This document shows positions 10,603-21,500 of a stretch of DNA of 64,000 bases, in pieces; position 1 is the stretch's first letter, and the number at the start of each line of letters is the position of its first letter. The notes beneath the pieces were generated by a model, which worked only from the letters and a program-made list of their open reading frames with translations, was not told the DNA's origin and did not search any database. A program made the position numbers and the translations under genes. The DNA is from Procambarus clarkii (Eukaryota > Arthropoda > Malacostraca > Decapoda > Cambaridae): the NCBI RefSeq assembly GCF_040958095.1, contig NC_091209.1:8309830-8373829 (forward strand), written 5' to 3'.

Positions 10603-12616
10603 CAGTATCGATGGCCATAGACGATGCTCACGTCCACTTTTTTTTTCTCTCGAGTGCTAGCCGTGGACAGCACTCATGTCCAATACAAAAATATTTGTAT
10701 AAAATTCATTTTTATATCCAATCGACTTCGGGATAGTTTCAAAATAAGCGCCCTTAGAGTGTGCACAATTTGATACCAAAATGAAAGATGTAACACAAAA
10801 CCTGATGTCAGAACACCTGAAAAATTATAAATATGTTTTTGGTCAAAATTTTAAAATATTTGTTAAAATTCTATTTATTGTGCTATTATTTTGGGACTTG
10901 TTTTAAAATGTGCGCCTTTACATTGTGAACAATTTAATACCAAAGTTAAAGATGTAACAAAAATTTGTCAGAACACTGGAAAGATATAAATAATATTGTG
11001 ATGATGAGCATACAAAATTAAAATATGTTAAAATTCCAGTTATTGCTCTGTTATTATGGGCCTAGTTTTAAAATACGTGCCTTTATATTGCGAACAATTT
11101 GATACCAAATTGAAAGACATAACACGAAAATCGATGTTATCAAACTGAACGAGTAAACACATTAGGTTGCGGTGTGCCAATTGCTGCTCATTTATGGGTA
11201 ACTTTAGGCTTTCCTGCGGGGAATCACGCCGAGCTTTTGTACATTATATGCATATACACCCGCATGGAATTTAATTATGAACACAGTGATACCAAAACAA
11301 ACGACATAGCACAAGAATTAAGGTGAGAAAACTGAAACGAGTAAACACATTTTACTTATTTTGTGCGCTCATGGGTAACTTTTGCCGATTTTAGGATTTG
11401 CTGTTGGGAGTCACACCAGACTTTTGAACATTATATGCATATACACCTGTAAGGAATTCTATTGCAAACACAATGATACCAAAACGAACAACGTAGCACA
11501 AGAATTAACACTTTCGCATTCCACAGACTCTACACCTCGTCACTCATTATTCTACTGAATAGGTTCCAACGACGCAGCACTGAGTCACTCATTAAAATAT
11601 TTTTTAAAAATTTAAATTTTATCAGATCAATCTGGTAGTGGTTTTAAAATAAGCGCCTTTAGATTGCACACAATTTGATACCAAAATCAAAGATATAACA
11701 TGAAACTTGATGTCCAAACACTTGAAATATTATAAATAGGCTTTTGGTCCGAATATTAAAATATTTGTTAAAATTCTATTTATTGTCCTATTATCTTGGG
11801 ACTAGTTTTAAAATGAGCGCCTTTTTATTGCAAACAATTTGATACCAAAATGAAAGATGTAACACAAATATTTATGTCAGAACACTGGAAAGATATAAAT
11901 AATTTTGTGATGATGAGCGTCCAGAATTAAAATATTTGTTAAAAATCCAGTTATTGCTCTATTATTCTGGGACTAGTTTTAAAATACTCGCCTTTTTATT
12001 GCGAACAATTTGATACCAAAACGAGCGACGTAGCACGAAATTTGATGTTATCAAATTGAACGAGTTGAACATTAGGTTGCAATGTACAAATTGGTGCTCA
12101 TTCACGGGTAACTTTAGGCTTTCCTGCGGGGAGGCACTCCAGCCTTTTGTACATTATATTCACACACATCTGTAGGGAATTTAATTGCGAACACAATGAT
12201 ACCAAAACGAGCGACGTAGCACGAGAATTAAGGTAAAAAAATGGAACGAGAATGCACGTTACCGATTTTGTGCGTTTTTGCAGACTTTAGGCTTTGCTGT
12301 TGGGAGTCACGCTAGGCTTTTGGACATTATATTTATACACACCTATAGAGAATTTAATTGCGAAACACAATGATACCAAAACGAGCGACGTAGCACGAGA
12401 ATTAAGGTGAGAAAGCTGGAACGAGTATACACATTTGGGTGTCACCGCGCGCTTACCCGCACGCCGAGGCACATGACCCCCCTGTCAACCTCGCGTTTCC
12501 ACGGAACGCGAAAGTGTTAAGGTGAGAAAACTGAAACGAGTAAACACATTTCAGTGTTGCTGCACACTTGCCTGCACGCCGGGGCATGATCTCTAAGTTG
12601 GCAGCGCGCAATAGTG
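10603..12616. mobile_element. TTAA-flanked element (outer), piggyBac-like target site
   Basis: The target duplication TTAA lies at 10599-10602 and 12617-12620. The left end is CAGTATCGATGGCCATAG; the right end, reversed, is CACTATTGCGCGCTGCCA, so the terminal repeats are diverged (CA-TAT-G core). Inside are units spaced about 170-190 bp with GAACAATTTGATACCAAA (about 10770, 10935, 11100, 11288, 11473). No intact coding region. It carries another TTAA element at 11509-12516. Confidence 0.8.
11509..12516. mobile_element. TTAA-flanked element (inner, nested), 1008 bp
   Basis: TTAA at 11505-11508 and 12517-12520. The left end is CACTTTCGCATTCC and the right end reversed is CACTTTCGCGTTCC, a good inverted repeat. 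Removing it joins AGCACAAGAA-TTAA-GGTGAGAAAACTG, matching the intact unit at about 11315 (ACAAGAATTAAGGTGAG). It is built of the same GATACCAAAA units as its host element, so the family inserted into itself. Confidence 0.9.
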
Positions 12617-12672
12617 TTAAGATATGGGCACCATACAACCACGGCATATTCACACAACCCCTGTGTGCATGC

Positions 12673-12673
<1 letters not shown>

Positions 12674-12712
<39 letters not shown>

Positions 12713-12725
12713 ATGTGTATGTGTG
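12674..12725. repeat. (GT)n microsatellite
   Basis: A run of GT dinucleotides, then TTATGTGTATGTGTGTG and a G tract. It sits at the end of the split LINE fragment. Confidence 0.95.
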
Positions 12726-12749
12726 TGTGGGGGGGGGGTGTCTGGGATT

Positions 12750-13020
12750 TTCAGAAATGCTTTGAGAGGGTTCCCCATCATAGACTACTATAAACAATAA
12801 AAGAACAGGATATGGATGGTTGTTTATCACGTTGGTTGGAAAATTATGTGTCTAGACACATTGTGTAGTTCTAAAATGAAAACATATCAGGTTGGAGAGA
12901 TGTTTCAAGTGGAGTACCTCAGGGCCAGTCTTGAGACCAGTTTTGTACTTTATTTAGATGATATCCATGAATGCTTACTCTGTATACTTTCAAAATCTGC
13001 AGATGACACTAAACTTTGAA
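12750..13020 (+). mobile_element. CR1-like reverse-transcriptase fragment
   Basis: Across two frames it reads SSGVPQG-like (TCAAGTGGAGTACCTCAGGG), then VLRPVLYFI, LDDIHECL and KSADDTKL, corresponding to [17 protein letters not shown] and FADDTKL of CR1/L2-type enzymes. Frameshifted and short. Confidence 0.7.
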
Positions 13021-13904
13021 GTAAACTAACACTAATAAAGCAGCAGAAATTACAACCTTACTTAAAACACTTACAAAATTGGTCTAATTAATGTTAGGAG
13101 GTGGGAGTTTGAATGTTGACAAATGCAAAGTACAGTAATACATCTTGGAAACAAAAATGTGTCATACTACTGGATGAACAACACAGAGCTGATGAAAGTA
13201 AATGAAGGAAAAAATCTGAGTGAAAGGGGTTATGATTTGTAGCCAAGTATGCTAAGGATGTAAAGAGTATCAATAGAATATTAAATTTCACCTGGAGATC
13301 TTTTGGGTTTCGGTCAGAGTCTTTCTCATTTAGTACAATTCTCTAGTACATCTTGTATAAGAATATTCTGTGTAACTTTGGTCACTTTACTTGGTAACAT
13401 ATCTAAGTGTTAAGTGTCAAACTTCAAAATTTATAACATGAATAAAATAAATCATACAAAGCCCATTTAAAATGGCTAAATTTATGCCGTCTTGAAAACC
13501 GAGGAATAAGAGGCATTTTAATACAAGTATGATCATTAAAGCCCTAACAATCTTGAGACAGAAAAAAAAACTTTTTTTTTTATTTCATATCACTAAACAA
13601 TGGCTTTAAAATTAAAGCCAAACATTGTCACTCAAATGGAATATAATACTTCTCTAATAAAATAGCAAACAACAGTTTATCAAGTCACAGAATTCACTAA
13701 TACTGTGTATACGTTTAAATGTAGAGCTCAAATACTTCTACAATAGACACCTTACAGTGTTTGTACCACAATAAAGACTTAAAAATCCTTGGTTAAGATC
13801 AGAGCTCTAACACTAGTAAAATCAAAACACTAATGAAAGACGTAACTCTAATTAGTACAATTAGTACAATTAGTACTCTAATTGTAAGATTAAGAGTACT
13901 GTAC
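13021..13904. other. No recognisable feature
   Basis: A/T-rich sequence with a short tandem ATTAGTACA triplication near 13850-13880. No gene seen. Confidence 0.5.
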
Positions 13905-14600
13905 TAACAGTTGCCCAACTGTGCTTGCAGGGGTCGAGTCTCAGCTCTTTGGTCCTGTCTCTCGACTCTTAATCAACTGTTGACAAGGTTCCTGAGCCTA
14001 TTGGGCTCTGTTGTATCTACATCTGAAACTGTATATGATATCTGCCTCCACTAATTCACTTAGTTCATTCCAGTTGTTCACTAACATGACTGTGGCTTAT
14101 TTGTGCATATATTTGCCATTTGTCTTCCCTTGGTAAGTGTATCACCCATACTAAACAGCCTACTATTATCTACCCTATCAATTAGTTTGAGAATTTTGTA
14201 CGTGGTAATTATCTCTTCCCTAACTCTTCCATCTCCTAGAGATATGATTAATTTCAGTGGTCTTTACTTGTAATACGTACCTCTTAGTTCTGGGACTAGT
14301 CTGTTGAGACACAGTGGTACTATGCTGAAAATGCATGTTTCAGGATTGGTTAGATATATGTGGTACACATGTTCCTGAATTATTCCTTACTCAGATTTCA
14401 AAGGACAGTTTTTATTGGATGTATGGATGTATGCCATCCTAGCATACACCACTGATGATGATATTCTTGGGCTTCAACCCTAGGTTATTTTCCCCTGCAC
14501 GATTTTTCAAGGATTTTACCTCGCAATTGTTACCTTGTGTCCATCCTCATGTTTAATACACTCGGTTTCATTACTTTACAATTACTCGAGTTAAACTTCA
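13905..14600 (-). mobile_element. LINE 3'-UTR-like fragment
   Basis: GGGGTCGAGTCTCAGCTCTT and GCCTCCACTAATTCACTTA resemble the 3' portion of a common CR1-like family. Similar passages recur at 32425-32960 and 34900-35460 in this window. No frame remains. Confidence 0.5.
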
Positions 14601-15447
14601 GTAGCCGTTTATTAGACTATTCACTGCATCAGGTCATCTTGTATTTTCTTGCAAAGTCACAGAATCTTTTACCATTTCTATCCTCGTTATAATGTCAGGA
14701 CACTAGCACTAAAATAGCTCACAGCACTAATATTGGTAAGATCAGAGCACAAGCTATTAAGTTTAGGAACTAATAGCAATATGATAGTAACATTACTGTA
14801 CCACCAACTAGGTTACGGAGAATTACATATTGTCTACCAATTCCCATGTGATGAATCTCTGTGAAACTGTTCTCTGCACAACAAGATGGCTTTAATTGTT
14901 GGGAACTTCAAAATACAAGAAAAATTTTCCTAATAATAATTAAGTAAATATATACAACAATACATTGCAATTATATTTTAATTACATCAAAATACCTAAT
15001 GCACAGTGACTGTCTTCAGACATGACTAACTCCCATCAGCACTGGTTACCAAATTGCATACACATCCAACTGTATTGACAAATATGCATTGGAAACATAA
15101 GCCATTAGCAGTTTTCTAATAGCAAAAAAAGCTGAAGTAATCTGCCATGATGAGCAATCAAAGTTCTAGCTAAATTCTTTTATGCAGTCATTTATGCCTT
15201 TACAGCATAGCTCTATAAAATAAACATGCCTTTAAATGAAAAAATATATTTATCGTTTGACTGCAGCAGGTCTCAAAAACTGCAAAAAACCTTTACAGTA
15301 CTATATCTTATACATGATCCATGATTATCTTATCTATAATTAAAAAAATAAATTATTACAGACCCATAAATCAAGATCTAAATACAGATGGGTGCCTTAC
15401 CTATTGAAGGAGTGGTATACAATAATGCATTAAGCACTGTCACCTAC
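14600..15447. other. No recognisable feature; downstream side of EB1 exon 6
   Basis: A/T-rich. I looked here for an exon encoding an acidic EEY-type EB1 tail on the - strand and did not find one. Confidence 0.5.
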
Positions 15448-15597
15448 CTCTGTGGCGTACAAGATATCCAAGATTTTTGCAATCAATTCATTGTTCTCAC
15501 CCTCATCTTGACACAAAACTTCAATTTCTCGAAGTTTTCCAAAGTAGAAATCGCGTTCCTTCTCCAGTCCCGAGACTGTCAGTCTCAGGTCCATCAG
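15448..15597 (-). CDS. Eb1: EB1 coding exon 6 (EB homology / coiled coil)
   Basis: The acceptor is TTCTTAG and the donor GTAGGT. It encodes [40 protein letters not shown] and [10 protein letters not shown], the EB1 dimerisation and cargo-binding segment. Reading on past the donor gives VGDSA then a stop, so a retained-intron end is possible but not the family norm. Confidence 0.96.
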
Positions 15598-18500
15598 CTA
15601 AGAAAACAAAATTGTCAAAGTATTAAAGGAAATACATTCTGAAATAAAAAATACTAAAGAATAAGGATAATCAGCATCACTAATTACTGCAGCTGTCAAT
15701 AGTTAAAATGATTAGGAATAAATCATTTATCTAGATCTGCTAATAAACAATTACAGTACCACTGCCACCATTACTTCCTCTTCTACATTCATTAATAATG
15801 GTTAATGAGACTATTACTTGTACTACCAAACTGACAACTACTATTATTATTTCCACGACTACTACTGAGATACTGCTGTCCATGGAACTGTGTGTGAAGG
15901 TATTGTGAGAGTTTGGGTGTTATTTTCAATCTTCATCTGTAACTCTTCTACTCCCTCCTGGTCAATGTATTCCTACACGACTCCTTCAATAAAGTCAAAT
16001 TGGGTAAATATGATGAGGAAATACAACAGTAAATATTCACTCTGCATCAGATTAGAAAATGTGAATTTGTACATAGAAGGATAGGTTTGTTTGAGTTGGG
16101 ATATATGTACGTTCATAACAAAAGTGGTGCTTGTGTGCAACACCTAAGTATCACACACTCACCTAGAGACTTGACAATCTTTTAATTATGCTAATTCTGG
16201 GTAATTTTCTTGCATTGTGGCACTTCCCAGACATTCTGTACTAATATATATGTACCACATTTGTAGCTGGGAAGTGGGAGGAGCATTAGATGATGTTTTG
16301 AAGCAAATATAGCACAATGCTGCCCACCTTCAAATCATTAAAGTGTTTACTTTGACAGATTATAAAGATAGAACTGGATAGCATCAAAGTTTTTACACTT
16401 AGTAGACAGAGAAGATATATGAACCTGAGGATAGCATAACATGTGAACCAGTGTGAGAGGACCCCATAAAAAAAAAACTATTCATTTACTTACTGTTTGA
16501 GACTTGGATCAAAGATTATCTTGAACTGCATTTTAGATTTAATTAATAAGAAATATATCTCTGGATCCAAAGTAATGAGGTCATTGGAGCTGTACAAATA
16601 AAGAAAATTTAAAAATTTGAGATCGACTTCAAAACAAGTGCAGCCAAACCAACAGGAAGTCCTGTAAAACAGCAGGATCAAAGATACTGATGGGATTATG
16701 CGCAAGTTAATTGAGCTGATATTTGATTTTCCAGGTGAGACAACAGAATAAGGAAACAGGTGGAAGTTGGAAACACGAGCCTGAGAAATATGAGGAAATA
16801 CTACAGTGGTGGAACAAGTGGAATGAGCTTAAGCAAGATAGTATGGAAACTATCATCACTTAAATCTTCACAAGCATGAATGACTAGTATAGTACTGCAA
16901 CACTGAGAGGTATAGATATATTTTGTATAATAGCAAAGAGGAGAGGCTCAAGAAATTGATCGTATTCCCAGAGGTTCCAAAAACCTCTATTCTTAAATAG
17001 TTGTACATTCATAGCTGGGTAAACTACTAGATAAGCCCTTGATTCTAGGTCGACCCCAAAGGGAATATATCATATAAGCCTAAGGGTTGGTACACTCTAC
17101 TACTATTTGGTTAAAAGACTTCACAAGCCACACAACTGCTCTCTTAGTTATCAGAGCAACCAATCCCAGCTAAAAAGAGGTAGAAAAGATAAATTGTGGG
17201 TTTTGCAAATTAGGCTATTAACTAGTAGTAAGTTCTGAGTAATTTTCAAAATAAATCAAGTAAAACTATAAATCATATATAAACAAAATGAGGCAGTTAT
17301 GATTAAGAATGAAGCTTGCTTAATTTCACCACAAGTTCTGGTAATAAAGAGGAGCCAAACACCAATGTAGTAGAACAAGTGGCCAATTCTTGCCTTTATC
17401 TGAACAGCAGAGTATAGGTAGTAGGAAAACTTTATTTTATATAATAAAATGTGTGAACCAACTGTACAACTAAGCTGGTATGGTAAGTCAAGACACAGTA
17501 AGGACAGCCAACAAGTGAAAAGCATTGTTGAAGATTAGTAGTGGAAACCACCTCCATTCATTCCTCCAAGAGAAAATATTGCAAAACAAGAAGCTTTAAC
17601 CCCTGGGCTGCTCTTGCAATTATAGGCTGCAAAATACCCAGGTGCAAGATATAATAAAAAAAAATTGTCTTACAAGTGTTCATTTGTGTTCCCTGATCAC
17701 AAGAAAAATAATAAAAAGATTGCAGGTGGCATATTTTGGCCGCAATAGGTCCAGGAAATCTGGCAAAAGAGAGCCAACTCCCGCTGTCAGGCGGGAGTTG
17801 CCACAAAGATATTATTACCTAATTATTTCAATGTCTGACTTTCTTTGTTGTTTTGCAGTAATATTATTCAACAGTGTGTAGTGTGATATATTTATATAAT
17901 AAAATGTGTGAACCAACTGTACAACTAAGCTGGTATGGTAAGTCAAGACAATAATTGAGGTCACCACACAGTCAGCTGATGCTCCCTCCCCCACTCGCTG
18001 TGAGAGAATGTCTCAAGATTCTCCCACAGCTGACTTGAATGGCTCATTGCAGTGCACAGTGCACTGATCTTGTGCACAAGGTCCTATTTCTGTTAACCCT
18101 GGATAGTGACCTGGCATGTTGGGTATCTCCAGAATGCCCACTTAACCAGGAACACTTTCATAATACGGAGGCTGCCGTATGTACAGGCAGGAAGTAGATA
18201 CAGGAAGTTAAGCATACTTGCCACCAAAGGGTTAGTGAGTACATTGGCCGGTGGGAGCGTGGAACAGTAGAGGGGACATGCCAACGAGGCGACCGTCTAA
18301 CCTCTGGGGTCAACCGGCGCGATGGTGAATAACAGCTATGACGTGTTCGTTACGTGTTCATGATGTCACTCCTGCTACTGCTCATCGAACGAGGTAATAT
18401 GATTGGCTCCCGCCCATTTTCTGCAAGGCTATTGGTCAAATTGTAATCCCCTTGTGTGTGCCCCACAAGATGCCCTGAGTTTCAGGCAAAACCATTCAAG

Positions 18501-21500
18501 TGAGGGAGACCAAACCCAGACAACGGGTTCTGTTCTGTCTACCGGCCAATAGACTGAACACCGTCTATTCCTCACCGTCAAGTTAACTCAGCGTCTCTAC
18601 GATATACTACACACTCGCCCTAAATCACGAGTGTGAATATATTGCTCAGAAGCCTAAAGTGACAAATCTCCAGAGCGAAACAGACTGGTATCACGTAACC
18701 CCTGGTGACAAAGATCGTTGTGAGTGACTTAGAGAACTAAGGCAGTGCTGCCGCCTTAGTAACCTGTGTGTGACTTTACCACAAGTGTACCTGCATGGTA
18801 CCACAGCCGCCGCCAGCCGCCACTCGTCCCGAGCGTGTACCTCAGTACCTCGAGGCGCCCGCCGCCGCCCTCACTACTACGTGACATCACCACCTTACTC
18901 ATCGCCAGTGCCAGTGTGTGCGCGTGTGTCTGTCTGTTAAGCATACATCACGCCCTACTGCAAGTACCCTTCGTGTCTGCGAGCGAAACCAGCTGTCAGG
19001 CCACCTACGAGTGCTTGTATAAATGTGCCTGAGTGAGTGAGTGAGTAAGGAAAGGTACCCATCTGTAAGTACAAGATCTTGTCATTGTTTTATTGTGTGT
19101 GTTGATCTGAGGGATCAACCACAGTTCTCACCTTCTCATACCTGTCACAGGTTATAGGTGAATTGACGGTGAATGCGTGTTTATCTGTGTGGTGTCACTG
19201 CATTTCACTAGTCTGTGAATGTGAGCTTCACATACACCACACATTTAGTTATTGTGTGATATTATTATTGTGCATGTTATTGCCTGTCCCATTGACAGTG
19301 TAGTTGTGTTTATTGCATATCATCATTACCGAGTATCCGGTTGGAACTCTTGTGATCCCTTTGCATACCGGCAGTTAGGTTGCCGTGTTAATGATTGGCT
19401 GTCAACTGTGTTAAGTTAGGCGTTTCTCCACGAGTGGACACGAGTCGTTTAGCCAGACGTCAAGAGTCTCGCTAATATAACCATAGCTTTGCTGACGCCA
19501 ATCTAAAGTAAATCAAGCACCCTGTGTATTAGTGGTTAAGTTAATAAATAAACTACTGTTAAGCTTTATGACGTGTTTCCATTGAACCACTTCTGAATAC
19601 TGCCAACATTACTTAAGCCTTCAGCTCTAAGTGTCTTCAACACCGAGTTGCCTATAATCACTAAACTATAAATGTGATGAGGACCCTAGGAGTCCCTTAA
19701 AGTGTTAAATCATTGAGGAGATTCCAACAATCAACGTGGAGCAGGACCAGGTGAGACTAGTCTGAGAAGAGACCCTCAAGGACTCGAACTCGACCTTGCT
19801 CCCAAGCCCTGTATGGTTGCTCTCGTATTTTCTATTCTGCTAATTCCGACAGCTTCATGAAGCGTCTGCCACATGTACATTGGCGACGTACGCATTGCAG
19901 TCGTGAAAGCAAAAAAGAAAACCCCCACACTCGCCAACATTCCTACTCCCACTATACTGTCTGTGCTGCCTTTACACTATATACATACATTATATGTATC
20001 TACATGTTTTGTTCACCATAACTATACAACTAAGGTGGTATGGTGAGTTCAGACAATAACAGGTCACCACACAGAGTCAGCTGAAGCTTCTCTCTCCCTC
20101 CCTCCCTCACTCGTTCAAGGCCAGACGCACTAACATTCCTCCTCCAACCATACTGTTTGTGGTGTTATTACACTATATACGCACATTATATACAAGTATC
20201 TACACGTTTTATTCACCATAGCTGTACAACTAAGCTGGTATGGTGTCTAAACAACATAGTGACCACAACAAAATTGCATGACAAGAGACAGCAGCCAGCA
20301 GATGCTATCTCCGTCATCAGAATGGCTCCTCCCAACATATCCCTTTTGCTGTTATTTCACTATATACACACACACGTTACATATAAGTACCCACATTTGT
20401 GTTCACCATAGTGAACCACTAAGTTGGAATGGTGAGTGCAGACAAAAACAGGCTGACACATACAGTCAGCAGATGCTACCTCCCTCAGCATTACTCATCC
20501 CATCATACTATGCACAGCACTAATAATCAAAACAATCCTGCTATTATCAGAATCCTGGTCTTTTTTATCACAGCCAGGGGTCTTCTGTAATACTATCATC
20601 GCTCAATAATACCAGTTACACATTTCTTTTGACAATTTTGGGCGATGCTGTGGTCACAAGCTGAACAGCAGTGCTGTTAGCTCATGCTGCGTGCACCAGC
20701 CTTGGTGGCTCACTCAGTACCGAGGCTCTCATACCCACGAATGTGGCCCACAATTTAAAAAAAATGGTGTCTGTTTACAAGAGCCCTGAGGAAGCTAATG
20801 TAAACCCCGTGTAGCCGCGGGACTTTTAAATCTTGCATGGTACTCCAACACATCAATAGCTGGGGTGCGCAAGTCCACGACAGTTACTTACCATAGCTAT
20901 TAATGTGTTGCACATGTTTAAGGGTTAACACACCACATGCAAGCAGGATTCAAAGATATAGACCTCACTCACATGCATTGATATATAAATTGTGTCATCT
21001 TCGTGGTGGTGCTGCAAATTCCTTTATGATGGAAAACAATCAAAAGGGAAACCCACATTGCTCGCATTCCTTAAGATTTCAACACAGTATAAAGTTTGTT
21101 TTAACTTGAATTTGTTTGATATGCCTTACACTTCTTCCTTTACACAATACAGCTGGAAAGCTAAGCAAACTCTACAGCATATATCAGCACACTGAATATT
21201 TACTACCAATAACTTTCATAAAATGAAATGCCAAAATAAACTAATATTTAATACTTTGAAATACACAATGTTCAAAAATAAAAATTGTAAAGTTCATACC
21301 AGTTTACCCAGAAAGCATCAGCAAGTGCAGTTTACCTTGAGCATGCTTGATGTTTAAATTATAATCATGTTAAATTAATCCCTGCCTCAACAACTTAATT
21401 TTGTTCCCTCATGTTAACACTTTGTGCGGATCAGGACTCCGCCCGGAGTCCTGATCCGCCTACCCGCTTCCGCGATGTGGACATAAAATGATGTCCTGAA

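Larger units (their letters stand above)
10514..12665 (-). mobile_element. Fragment of the CR1/L2-like LINE (family of 37372-42750), split by nested TTAA elements
   Basis: 10514-10598 reads on the - strand as LEKVQGHATKCLPELK..SY, matching LEKVQRHATQWLPELKVKSY of the LINE at 41741-42616. It stops at TGATGTGC-TTAA and resumes at 12621 with GATATGGGCACCATACAACC, exactly the continuation seen in the uninterrupted copy at 33600-33640. It ends in a GT microsatellite. Confidence 0.85.
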
